The notes under the pieces: generated by a model
What the model was told of the DNA's origin: nothing
The model's input: the letters and a program-made list of their open reading frames with translations, nothing else
Databases searched by the model: none
Shown: positions 8,175-17,700 of the stretch, piece by piece
How positions within the stretch are numbered: the first letter of the stretch is position 1
Layout of the letters: every line of letters begins with the position of its first letter
Origin: an uncultured Porphyromonadaceae bacterium
GTDB taxonomy: Bacteria; Bacteroidota; Bacteroidia; Bacteroidales; Muribaculaceae
Assembly: GCA_900541555.1 (NCBI GenBank)
Contig: UQKE01000005.1
Coordinates: 18,919 to 82,918, forward strand
Direction of reading: 5' to 3'
DNA length: 64,000 nucleotides
Translations under genes and position numbers: made by a program

Positions 8175-8416
8175 TGAAAATACTGCCAGTTCTTTCGAAA
8201 TTTCCAAATTTTTTTTGCCGGAAATTGAAAAAAACAAGTTTCGTGGCGGTGTGTCGTAATTGCAAACAGCTGCGTTGTTATCGGGATTCGGACGAAGTCA
8301 ATTACGAAAGTGCGCTTCTGTCGCCCTCTCCATCAATACCTTGATTTTTAAGCAATTCTAACATGCCTGAGGGGCTGAGCTAAAATTTGTCATTTTGACA
8401 TAGCTCCATTAGGAGA
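8175..8416. other. Intergenic region with a short hairpin, otherwise nothing recognised
   Basis: Between the GT2 stop and the rsh promoter. The only structure seen is at 8377-8406: GAGCTA pairs with TAGCTC around the inner palindrome TGTCA-TTT-TGACA. No T run follows on either strand, so it is a poor intrinsic terminator. No reading frame of useful length or family resemblance is present. It could be debris of a lost element, but that is not supported further. Confidence 0.4.
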
Positions 8417-9412
8417 TTATGATTTTTTTTGGAAAACCGACGTTGCTGCCAGCAATGCCTTGACAAGGCATTCCGGCATCCGATGGGCCAAATAGAAGCA
8501 AATGCGATAGAAGAACGGAATGTTTTTATATGATAAAATCGAGCGATTGCTCTCGGGGAAAGTCGTTTTCCAGCGGTGAATGTCTCGATGCCGTCCTCTC
8601 AGCATTTTTATTTTTGCCGTGAATTGAAGGAAGCGGATAAACGGCGAATATGTTTTTGCCAATTCGGGCGGTTGCAAGGCAAACCAAGCGTCGGCAGCCT
8701 CCACAAACCGCAAATGGTCGGACAAAACGCGGTCGGCTTGGCGCGTGGTCAGCGAATCGGCGGTTTCTTTCCGGTAGTGGTAGTAGGGCTTGTTGTAGAT
8801 CACGATGCGTCGTGTGAAAATCATTGCACGGAAAATGATGCCCAAATCTTCCCAGCAATCCACGCCTTCGAAAAAACGGATGTCGTGCTCCGTTAGGACA
8901 GACCGGCGAATGAGCCGAGTGCAAAGCGAGCAATGGAGCGTGTCGAGTGGCATGTCGTTGAGCGTAGGGAAATCGAGAGAAGGGAAGCTCACGGTTCGGG
9001 TTTTCCTGCCTGTTTCGAGGAAATAGGGCGTGCACACCATGTCGGCTCCTGTCGTGTCGGCTTCCCGAAGCAAATCGGCATACATGGAAGCGTCCACCCA
9101 GTCGTCGGCATCGCAATGCACGACAAATTCACCATGTGCCATGTCGAATCCCCGCTGGCGGGAATAGGCGCTTCCCCGATTGTGGTCGTTTCGGACGACG
9201 ATAATTTGGCGCGCCCGATGGGGGAATGCCGCAATTTCCGTTTTCAGGATTTCGGCAGATTGGTCGGTCGACCCGTCGTCGACAAAAATAAATTCCACCT
9301 CTTTCCATAATGTTTGGGCCATCAGCGAGCGGACACATTGCGCGATGTGCCGTTCCGCATTATAGAACGGGACAATGACAGAAAGCCGGATTTTTCCCTC
9401 GTTGGAATCCAT
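8417..9412 (-). CDS. Family 2 glycosyltransferase
   Basis: A GT-A fold, inverting glycosyltransferase of 331 residues. It begins with SVIVPFYNAERH, continues with FVDDGSTDQS at 44-52, and has the metal-binding DADD at 101-104. The C-terminal part has a short hydrophobic segment near 295-315 and a basic end, suggesting attachment to the inner membrane. Donor and acceptor are unknown. It has its own promoter, with the -7 box only 5 bases from the ATG, so the mRNA may be leaderless. It is separated from the rsh operon downstream and from queG upstream. Confidence 0.88.
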   Translation of the reverse strand: MDSNEGKIRLSVIVPFYNAERHIAQCVRSLMAQTLWKEVEFIFVDDGSTDQSAEILKTEIAAFPHRARQIIVVRNDHNRGSAYSRQRGFDMAHGEFVVHCDADDWVDASMYADLLREADTTGADMVCTPYFLETGRKTRTVSFPSLDFPTLNDMPLDTLHCSLCTRLIRRSVLTEHDIRFFEGVDCWEDLGIIFRAMIFTRRIVIYNKPYYHYRKETADSLTTRQADRVLSDHLRFVEAADAWFALQPPELAKTYSPFIRFLQFTAKIKMLRGRHRDIHRWKTTFPESNRSILSYKNIPFFYRICFYLAHRMPECLVKALLAATSVFQKKS

Positions 9413-9417
9413 ACATA

Positions 9418-9449
9418 CAAAGATAAACGTTCTTCTCTAATTCGGCAAA
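9418..9449 (-). promoter_or_regulatory. Complete -33/-7 promoter for the GT2 gene, positioned for a leaderless mRNA
   Basis: On the minus strand TTTG (9449-9446), a 20-base spacer and TATCTTTG (9425-9418) give a perfect Bacteroidetes promoter. Only five bases separate the -7 box from the ATG at 9412, so the usual initiation distance puts the first transcribed base at or next to the start codon. Confidence 0.75.
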
Positions 9450-9526
9450 ACAAATCCGGTTTGTGCAAATTTCGCCTTTGTGGAGATGGACGCGGGTGGG
9501 AGGCGAAGGCGTTGCCGTGTTGCGGC

Positions 9527-10501
9527 TTAATTTTGCTGTTTGTCGTCGGCAGGAGAGGCGTGAGGGCGGCTGATCGCTTCCAAATTGCGCATCAAGCCGG
9601 TGTATTTTGTTCTTTTGACGGCCGATTTGCGGAATATGCGTTGAAAGTCGGCAATGTCCATGTTTGGCATATTGTCGAAAGAAAGCGACAAGAATTCTTC
9701 CGTCGGGCGGAATTCTTCGATACGGGCAGGAGTGGCGAAGCGATTGTGAGGACAAACTTTTTGGCACTCGTCGCAGCCATAAACTTTGTTGCCGAGGCGT
9801 TCGGCCGTGCCGTCGGGGAGGTCTCCGCGGAGTTCTATTGTGAGGCAAGATAGGCAGCGGCGCGCGTCTACGGCCGAAAAATCGTCCTGCAATGCATTTG
9901 CGGGGCAAGCGTCGATACATTTCCGGCAATTGCCGCAATGGGATTCGTCTGATTCCTTGTCGGCCGGAAGATGCAATGTGGTCAATATTTCGCCAAGGAA
10001 GAAATAAGATCCTTTATGGGGAATGATGAGCTGATTGTTTTTCCCGATGAATCCGATTCCGGCTTTGGCTGCCCAATAACGCTCGCGCAAAGGAGCAGTG
10101 TCTACGCAGCAGCGGCATTCGCAATCCCAATTGGACTTCATGAATTCAGCTATCTTCGACAATCGGCATTTGACGGCATCGTGATAGTCCTTGCCGTAAG
10201 CGTAGTAGGCAAATTGCGGAGCGTTTTCGGGTTGGAAGGATTGCGGATAATAGTTGGCAGCAAGCGAAATGATGGTTTTTGCGCCCGGAAGGAGTTCGGA
10301 CGGATTGTCGCGAAGCGGCAAATGGCGGCACATGTAGTCCATTGCTCCATTTTTTCCCGAATCGAGCCATTTGCGGTAGGCGGCAATTTGGTTTTCATCG
10401 ACCGGAGCCGCTTCGGCAAAGCCGCACGCGTCGAAACCGCAAGAAATGGCAAAATCGCGGATCTGCTCTTTACATGAGGATGGGGAGAAATTTGTATCCA
10501 T
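9527..10501 (-). CDS. queG: Epoxyqueuosine reductase
   Basis: Last step of queuosine synthesis: cobalamin-dependent reduction of epoxyqueuosine to queuosine at tRNA position 34. The 324-residue protein has the catalytic aspartate in CVDTAPLRER (Asp134). Two ferredoxin-like 4Fe-4S clusters follow: CGNCRKCIDACP (Cys189, 192, 195, 199) and the set Cys216, Cys219, Cys243, Cys246 and Cys250. The HEAT-like extension of longer QueG proteins is short here. The start lies 32 bases inside the polysaccharide deacetylase gene, so the two are probably co-translated. queC and queF lie 46 kb away in the same window. Confidence 0.93.
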   Translation of the reverse strand: MDTNFSPSSCKEQIRDFAISCGFDACGFAEAAPVDENQIAAYRKWLDSGKNGAMDYMCRHLPLRDNPSELLPGAKTIISLAANYYPQSFQPENAPQFAYYAYGKDYHDAVKCRLSKIAEFMKSNWDCECRCCVDTAPLRERYWAAKAGIGFIGKNNQLIIPHKGSYFFLGEILTTLHLPADKESDESHCGNCRKCIDACPANALQDDFSAVDARRCLSCLTIELRGDLPDGTAERLGNKVYGCDECQKVCPHNRFATPARIEEFRPTEEFLSLSFDNMPNMDIADFQRIFRKSAVKRTKYTGLMRNLEAISRPHASPADDKQQN

Positions 10502-11084
10502 TTTCTTTCAGCCATTCGATTGAGCGCGGCAGCGCGTAGCGGAGATTTCGTTCAGCTTTCAGAGAATCATGGAATACAATTATCGAACCGTTCCGGCAAT
10601 ATTTCTTTACGTTTTCGAATACTTGTTCGCCATTCAATTTCTCGCTGTAATCGCGTGTGACCAAATCGTACATTATGATTCTCATATTGTCTTTGATGGC
10701 AGCAGCCTGTTTCCAACGTATCAGTCCGTGTGGAGGCCTGAACAACGGGCTGTCGACGAACTTGTGGGCTTCTCGGATGTCGGCTACATAACGCTTCGTT
10801 GTCACGATGGAGCCTTGTATGTGGTGCATAGTGTGGTTGCCGACGCTGTGTCCTCTGCCGACAATATCGGCATAGACTTCGGGATGCTTTCTGGCGTTGT
10901 CGCCGACACAGAAGAATGTTGCTTTTATGCCGTGGAAATCGAGCAAATCCAAAACCCACGGGGTCACTTCCGGAATCGGGCCATCATCGAATGTGAGGAA
11001 GATTGTTTTTTCCTTCATCGGAATGCGCCACACTGTTTCCGGAAACAACATTCTGTAAATCAAGGGAGGTTGTTCTATGAACAT
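10470..11084 (-). CDS. Polysaccharide deacetylase (NodB/CE4 family)
   Basis: Metal-dependent removal of N- or O-acetyl groups from a polysaccharide. The 204-residue protein shows the CE4 motifs: TFDDGP with Asp33 and Asp34, the metal-binding HTMHH (His84 and His88), FRPPHGLIR, and the late SIIVFHDS. No signal peptide is visible (the start MFIEQPPLIYRMLF is only mildly hydrophobic), so it is probably cytosolic or membrane-associated and acts on a precursor. It follows two DUF2723 genes by 22 bases and overlaps queG. Substrate unknown. Confidence 0.88.
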   Translation of the reverse strand: MFIEQPPLIYRMLFPETVWRIPMKEKTIFLTFDDGPIPEVTPWVLDLLDFHGIKATFFCVGDNARKHPEVYADIVGRGHSVGNHTMHHIQGSIVTTKRYVADIREAHKFVDSPLFRPPHGLIRWKQAAAIKDNMRIIMYDLVTRDYSEKLNGEQVFENVKKYCRNGSIIVFHDSLKAERNLRYALPRSIEWLKENGYKFLPILM

Positions 11085-11106
11085 GATTTTTCGATTGTCG
11101 GTGGTT

Positions 11107-14100
11107 TTAATTTGCTAACAATTTTTGTTTCCTGATTGTTTCAAACGTGGTCCAATATTCGTCGGCTGTTTCGATTGCTTTTTTGTATTCCGGCTTTTCG
11201 TTGAGCAGGGTTTGATACCGTTTTTGGTCGTAGCTCGACAGCATATGTCCTGCTTCGCGTACATAGGAGAAGAGCCGGTCGTTCGGCTGCCGTGGCATTT
11301 TGCGTTGCGCGGCTTTGTCCAATGTGCGGCGGAATGCGCTCCAAATGTCGACGCCTGCTTTTTCGACTGCCGCAATTTTCTTTTTCGCTGCGTTCGGATT
11401 TCCTGCGGCATAGGTGGCGAGAAGGCGCAAGAATCCGCCGTCGTCGTAGAGTAATTGGTCGCCGTCGGAAATAGGCTGCCAATAGGTGAGCGTTTGGAAA
11501 TAAATCATGTGGCGCGAGAATCTGTCGATGGCATGGGAAATGATGTTGTCGGCTATGCGCATGTCTTCTTGATTGCCGGTGGCGTGGCCGATGGTGTAAA
11601 GCATTTCCGCTGTTCGGAAGCAGAATTCGTAGTTGCTTGCCACTGCAAATTCCGGCAATTTCTTTTCTTTCAGCAACAAAATGTCGCGAGCTTTTGAAAA
11701 ACGCCCGATGGCATAATCTGCGGTTCTGGCCGATGGCAGGAGCAGCGGGTAAATGGTGTCGGATTTTGATGCTTGAAAGGCTATTTCGCCTTCTTTGATG
11801 AGCCGTTCAGCCAAGTCGAGCATTGCCAATCGGGTTTGCGTCACGATGTCGCGATTTATTTCATCGAGGTAAGGCATGTTGTCGGCTGATACCGTGTCGA
11901 GTCCGCTCCAACGGAATTTTTTTGTGATGTTGTTGTATGCTTTGTCGGTGTAGCCGGCGCCCACGCTGGTGTATCGGTCTTGGCGGAATGGCGTCACTTC
12001 GAGCGCGAGACCCGTCTGCGCGATGTAGGGCGAAGCGAACGAATAGGTCCGGGAGGCAATCCATTTGACAAAGTTTATGGGGCGTTGCCAGCCGCCTGCG
12101 ATGTTGGACACGATGATGTCGGTCGTCACTACTCTCGACTCGTTGATGTTTGTGTTTAGCTTGGTGGCAGAATGGTCTTTGAGCAAGTCTATTTTCATCC
12201 GGTCGGCGACAAGAGGCGCATATTCCGGCGCGATACGTCCCGATGCGGCCAAAGCGTCGGCATCAATGTCGATTGCCATGACGGGATGGTTGAACACAGG
12301 CTTTCTCCCTGCAATCGATTTGGGATCGTAGAAATCTTTCAAAGCTGCTTCTGCGGGATATTCTTCTTCGTTCTTTTTTATGGAAGCGGAGAGCCGTTGC
12401 TTGTAGGCATAGGTGTCGGGGGCGGCTATCATGGGAATGGGAGGCGCTTCGAAATAGGGATAATGAGCCTGCATGATATACCAATCGGAACTCAAATAGT
12501 CGGTATTGAGCGTGCGCACGTCGGTGCGGAATCCTTCGGTGTCTTGGATGTACCATACGGGGAACGAGTTGTTGTCGCCGCTGATGAAAAGAATGGAGTT
12601 TTGGTCGACGCTCGACAAAATGTTCATCGCATAGTCGCGGCATACGGTTCTGCCTCGGCGATCGTGGTCGTCCCATGTCTGTCCTGCCATTTGGAGCGGA
12701 ATGAGGATGCCGGCGGCGAGCGATATTCCGGCAGCGATGCGCCCTGCATGGATTTTCCTTTTTTTGTCGATTTTTCTCAACGCTTTGCATATCAGTCGAT
12801 ACAACCCGATTACGCCGAGCCCGATCCAAATGGAAAAAGCATAGAACGAGCCGGCGAAAGAATAGTCGCGCTCGCGTGCTTGGCCGGGGATTTGATTCAG
12901 GTATAACACGATGGCTATTCCCGTCATGAAAAACAACATGAACACAATCCAACATTGCCTTTTGCCTTGTCGCCCTTGTCGTCCCTGCCAAAGCAATCCG
13001 AGCAAGCCAAGGATGAAAGGCATGCCGTAGTAGAGGTTGTGTCCGGCGTTGCCTTTTCCGAATTCTTCGGGGAGCAACGATTGGTCGCCCAAGCGGATAT
13101 TGTCGAGCCATGGAATGCCGCTAAGCCAATTCCCATGATTCACCTCTCCATTTCCGCAAATGTCGTTTTGCCGCCCCACGAAGTTCCACATCAAATAGCG
13201 CCAATACATGTGCCCCACTTGATATATGGCAAAAAATTTAATGTTGTCCCAATAGGAAGGCTTCAATGCTTTTACGGTTTCCACCTTGTCGCCTTTTTTC
13301 ACATGGGCGGTGATTTCTTTTTCTGTAATTCCTCCCACCCAGCTTTTGTAGTTGGCAGCCGAAGCCGGATTGTAGACGCGTGGCAGGAACATGTACATTT
13401 CCGGAGCGTATTGGTATTCTTTCAGTGGCGGAATCTCGATATATTTGTCTTTTTCGTCGGGCGAAGCCTTTACGACTTTTTCATATCTCCGTTTTTTGAT
13501 TTTATAAATGGCATGTCCATTCTCGTCGCGTTGCACCAAATCGTTGTTGATGGTGTAAACGGGGCCGTAAAATAGCGGGCGGTCGCCGAATTGGTCGCGC
13601 GCAATGTAGGAAGAAAGCGAAAACACGTTGTCGGGCGCATTGACATTCATTGGCACTTTGGAGGATGACCTCAACATGACGACGGCATAGGTGGAAAATC
13701 CTGCGAAAATCATGACGAGCGACATTGCAATGATGCGCATTGCCCGAATCGGGGTGTGTTGCTTGCAATAGTAAAATAGGTAGACAAGCGCGAACAAGGC
13801 AAATGCGGCAGGAAGGTAGAATGTGTCGCCGATGAAGAAAATGCCGGAAAGCGCCAGCAATAGGAAAAACGATATTTTGATTCGCATGTCGCTGTTGCGG
13901 CGATGGAGCTCGAAAATCGACCAGCATGCGATGGCGATAAACGAAATTGTGTAGGCTACAACGCCCGAATTGAATTTGAATCCGAAATGGTTGACAAACA
14001 ACAGTTCGGCTTGTTGCGCAATCGACAAGAATCCCGGCACTATGCCATAGAGGATAAAGACAATGATGGCAAACGACAGCAGCAATACGGACAGCGTCAT

Positions 14101-14751
14101 CCACCAACGTGTTCGCCGCGTTCGCTTATAGTAGACAGCCAAGGCGATTGCGGGAACGCATAGCAAATTGAGCAAATGCACGCCTATCGACAGTCCGACG
14201 ATGTAGGCGATGGCTATCAGGTAGCGGTCGGAACGAGGATCGTCGCTCCGGTTTTCCCATTTCAATATGAGCCAGAATGTGAGGGCGGTGCAGAAAGAAG
14301 AGAAAGCATATACCTCGGCTTCGACTGCCGAAAACCAGAATGTGTCGCTCCATGTGTATGCCAATGCGCCGCACACGCCGCTGCCGAATATCAACGCTGC
14401 CTTGCGGCGAGAAATGCCTTGCCGGCCGGCCAGCAGGCGGCGAGCCAAGTGGGTTATGGTCCAAAACAGCAACAATATTGTGGCGGCGCTTAGGAGTGCC
14501 GACATGGCATTGATGCAAATTGCGACTTTGTCGGGGGAGGACGCGAAGTTGGAGAAGAATCTTGCCGTCAGGGCAAAAAACGGGTTGCCGGGCGGGTGTC
14601 CGACTTCCATCCGGTAGCTTTGCGCGATATATTCTCCGCAATCCCAAAAACTTGCGGATGGCTCCAAGGTCAATAAATAAGTTACGGCTGCGACGGCAAA
14701 AACCGCCCAGCCGAACGTATTATTGAGTATGTTGTATCTTCTTTCTGTCAT
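11107..14751 (-). CDS. Giant DUF2723 membrane protein, second of a tandem pair
   Basis: 1214 residues. The N-terminal half holds about a dozen membrane helices in the GT-C style, with the family signature EPSASFWDCGEYIAQ and VGHPPGNP near residues 29-58. The C-terminal half is soluble and probably periplasmic. The family is related to eukaryotic TMEM260, a protein O-mannosyltransferase, so transfer of a sugar from a lipid-linked donor to proteins is plausible. The bacterial role is not established. It is closely related along its whole length to the 1208-residue protein encoded 17 bases upstream, evidence of tandem duplication. Confidence 0.85.
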   Translation of the reverse strand: MTERRYNILNNTFGWAVFAVAAVTYLLTLEPSASFWDCGEYIAQSYRMEVGHPPGNPFFALTARFFSNFASSPDKVAICINAMSALLSAATILLLFWTITHLARRLLAGRQGISRRKAALIFGSGVCGALAYTWSDTFWFSAVEAEVYAFSSFCTALTFWLILKWENRSDDPRSDRYLIAIAYIVGLSIGVHLLNLLCVPAIALAVYYKRTRRTRWWMTLSVLLLSFAIIVFILYGIVPGFLSIAQQAELLFVNHFGFKFNSGVVAYTISFIAIACWSIFELHRRNSDMRIKISFFLLLALSGIFFIGDTFYLPAAFALFALVYLFYYCKQHTPIRAMRIIAMSLVMIFAGFSTYAVVMLRSSSKVPMNVNAPDNVFSLSSYIARDQFGDRPLFYGPVYTINNDLVQRDENGHAIYKIKKRRYEKVVKASPDEKDKYIEIPPLKEYQYAPEMYMFLPRVYNPASAANYKSWVGGITEKEITAHVKKGDKVETVKALKPSYWDNIKFFAIYQVGHMYWRYLMWNFVGRQNDICGNGEVNHGNWLSGIPWLDNIRLGDQSLLPEEFGKGNAGHNLYYGMPFILGLLGLLWQGRQGRQGKRQCWIVFMLFFMTGIAIVLYLNQIPGQARERDYSFAGSFYAFSIWIGLGVIGLYRLICKALRKIDKKRKIHAGRIAAGISLAAGILIPLQMAGQTWDDHDRRGRTVCRDYAMNILSSVDQNSILFISGDNNSFPVWYIQDTEGFRTDVRTLNTDYLSSDWYIMQAHYPYFEAPPIPMIAAPDTYAYKQRLSASIKKNEEEYPAEAALKDFYDPKSIAGRKPVFNHPVMAIDIDADALAASGRIAPEYAPLVADRMKIDLLKDHSATKLNTNINESRVVTTDIIVSNIAGGWQRPINFVKWIASRTYSFASPYIAQTGLALEVTPFRQDRYTSVGAGYTDKAYNNITKKFRWSGLDTVSADNMPYLDEINRDIVTQTRLAMLDLAERLIKEGEIAFQASKSDTIYPLLLPSARTADYAIGRFSKARDILLLKEKKLPEFAVASNYEFCFRTAEMLYTIGHATGNQEDMRIADNIISHAIDRFSRHMIYFQTLTYWQPISDGDQLLYDDGGFLRLLATYAAGNPNAAKKKIAAVEKAGVDIWSAFRRTLDKAAQRKMPRQPNDRLFSYVREAGHMLSSYDQKRYQTLLNEKPEYKKAIETADEYWTTFETIRKQKLLAN

Positions 14752-14768
14752 TCAAAAAGTTTCGTTGT

Positions 14769-17700
14769 TCATTCGTTTTGCGCCGCATGTCTTAGCAATT
14801 CGGCTACGATTTGGGCGCAATCATCATTGTCGTTGAAGAATTTGTCGATTTCTTCAGGTTCTGCCAAATCGTAGAACATTTGTGTCGCGAAATAGACGTT
14901 GCGAGCGGCATCGGTCGAGCCGTCGGCAGTCCTCAGGATGGCTCGCTTGTAGCATCCCCATATATCGACGCCTGCTTTCTTCAATGCTTCCAATTCTTGT
15001 TTCGCCAAGTCGGAATTGCCTTCATAGCAAGTGAGGAGCATGCTGAGATAGCCGCCATCGAAGAAGAGGTAGTTGTCGATATAGCTCATGGCGCCTAATT
15101 GCCCGATGTTGAGCGACTGGTAGTAACGCATGTTTTGCGCGAATCTGTCGAGCGCTGCGCGAATGATGCGGTCGCCGTTTTCGCGGTCGGCCTTGTTGTC
15201 CGTCAAGTCGTAAAGCCTGTAATAGAACCGTGCGGTGCGGTCGGCGATGTCGAAATTCGACGGAACGACAAATTCCGGCAGTTTTTTCTCCATTAGCGTG
15301 AGCAGTTTCCGAGCTTTTTCGTAGCGGTCGGCAGCAAATTCCGGTGTGAATATGTGCGCAGGGAATGCTTTTGCGATGCTGTCGTCGAGCGACTTCAAAT
15401 CTTGAGCTCCCGCGCCTTCTTCTATGAGGTTGGCAACAGTTTCAAGGATAGCCGTGCGCGTGGTGTTCACCATCCGGCTTGCAGTTTCGTCGAAATAGGG
15501 AGGGTTGTCGGGCGTGGCCTTGTCGAGCCCGCCCCAACGGAATTTCTCGGTAATGTTGCGATAAGCATTGTCGGTGAATCCTGCTCCGATGGTGCCGTAA
15601 GAGCGGTTGTCGATCGGCGTGATTTCGTATGCCATTCCGCTTGTCTGCATGTAGTTGTTGAAAAGCGAATAGTATTCATCGGGGACAGTCATGGCAAAAT
15701 AAAGCGGACGTTTCCATCCTTCGTTGATGTCGGAAGAGATGATGTCGAGCGACATTACTTTTGCCGAGGACAGCGTGTAGTTGTCTTTGCGTGTCGTATA
15801 GATGTCTTTTGTCGCATCGACTGTCAAATGATCGGCAACGGCAAATTCGTAGCCTGCGGGTATCATTCCGTTTTTCACCAATTGGGCCGGATCAAGTGGA
15901 ATATACATGTTCGGATAGTTGAAATACGGATATTTTTCTCCGTCGTTTTCCGCAAAGTGGATTTCCGGATTGTAGTAGTCGGCAATTGCGTCTTTTACGG
16001 ATTTCGGCGCCGTCGGATGCTCGAGGTAATTGCCGAAGATACCAAACAGCCGCCGGTTGTAGGCGAATGTTCCGTTGTCGGCTTGCATCGGGAGCGGAGC
16101 CGATTCGTAAGCGGGACGGCGCATTTGGGCCATGTACCAATCGGTGGCAAGATAGGAGAGATTGACAACTCGCACGTCGGTGCGCCAGCCTTCCACTTCT
16201 TGCGCATACCACAACGGGAATGTGTCGTTGTCACCGCTGGTAAATATGATTCCGTTTTTGTCAACGCTTGTCAGGTAGTTCATGCCGAAGTCGCGGCAAG
16301 CATAGCGGCCGGAGCGGTCGTGGTCGTCCCATGTTTGGCTGACCACTTGGAGCGGAATGAATATGCCCAATGCCACAGCGATTGCGGCTGCCGGCTTTTC
16401 GAACGAGTTTAGCATGACTGTTTTTGCCAAATGGCGGATCAGGCTGGAAAGGCCTGCCACGCCCATGCCCACCCAAATGGCAAATGCGTAGAACGAGCCT
16501 GCGTAGGCGTAGTCGCGTTCGCGAGGCTGTTCGGGCGTTTGGTTCAAGTAGATTACGATGGCGATGCCTGTCATGAAAAACAAGAAGAATACAATCCAAA
16601 ATTGTTCAATGCCGCGCTTGCCTTTGTAGGCTTGCCATAGCAATCCGATGATGCCGAAAAGCAGCGGGAGCATGTAGAACACGTTGTGGCCGGCATTGCC
16701 TTTCCCCAGCTCGTCGGGCAACAACGACTGGTCGCCAAGCCGCGGATTGTCGATAAACGGGATGCCGGATATCCAATTGCCGTGCGTGATTTCGCCGTGC
16801 CCTTGAATGTCGTTTTGGCGTCCTGCGAAATTCCACAAGAAATAGCGCCAATACATGTAGTTGAGCTGGTATTGGAAGAAATATCGAAGGTTTTCCGTGA
16901 AAGTGGGCACTTCGACGGTTTGTGTCGCGTTGTCGCCATCGTAGACGATTGCTTGCACCGATTTTGTTTTGATGCCGCCCATGCACGATTCGTATTTTGC
17001 TTTCGAGCTGCTATCGTAAAGGCGTGGGAAGAACATGTTGGTGGAAGGGGAATAGCGATAGTCGCGATTGTATTCGTCGTCGATTTCGATATAGCGGTCG
17101 GGCGCATCGGGTGTCGCTTTGACTTCTTTTTCGTATTTTGTCGCTTCTTCGGAAACCGGATTGCCGGTTGCATCGCGCAGCACGGGGGCAGAATAGACAG
17201 GCCCATAGAGGAGGGGGGTCTTGCCATACTGCTCGCGGTTGAGGTAGCTGCTAAGGGCAAATACGTTGTCGGGCGAGTTTTGGTCCATCGGCGTTTGTGC
17301 CGTGGAGCGGATCAGGATGAGCGCATACGAAGAATAGCCGGCAAAAATGACGGCAATATAAAGCACCACGTTGTAAAGAATCCGCACGGGAAGCCGTTGC
17401 CCGCAGAAAGCAAACAAGTAGACTGCCAAGGCGGCCGTCAGCAATACCGGAATGAACAAAGAATCTCCGATGAAGAAAATGCCGGAAAAGAAAGCCACCA
17501 GCAAGAAGACCCATTTCATGGCGTTTTCGTTGCGCTGCTTGTGGAATACGTAAATGCTCCAAACGAGCAATCCGGCGAATGCAAGCGCATAGGCAAGCGC
17601 TCCGGAATTGAAGCTGAACCCGAATGTGTTGACAAACAGCAATTCGGCGTATTGTGCCATTTCCACGAAACCCGGAACAAGCCCGTAAAGGATGAGCACG

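Noticed and set aside
8258..8416. A decayed transposase gene between rsh and GT2
   Set aside because: Translating the gap gives only short frames interrupted by stops with no recognisable transposase motif; the evidence is insufficient.
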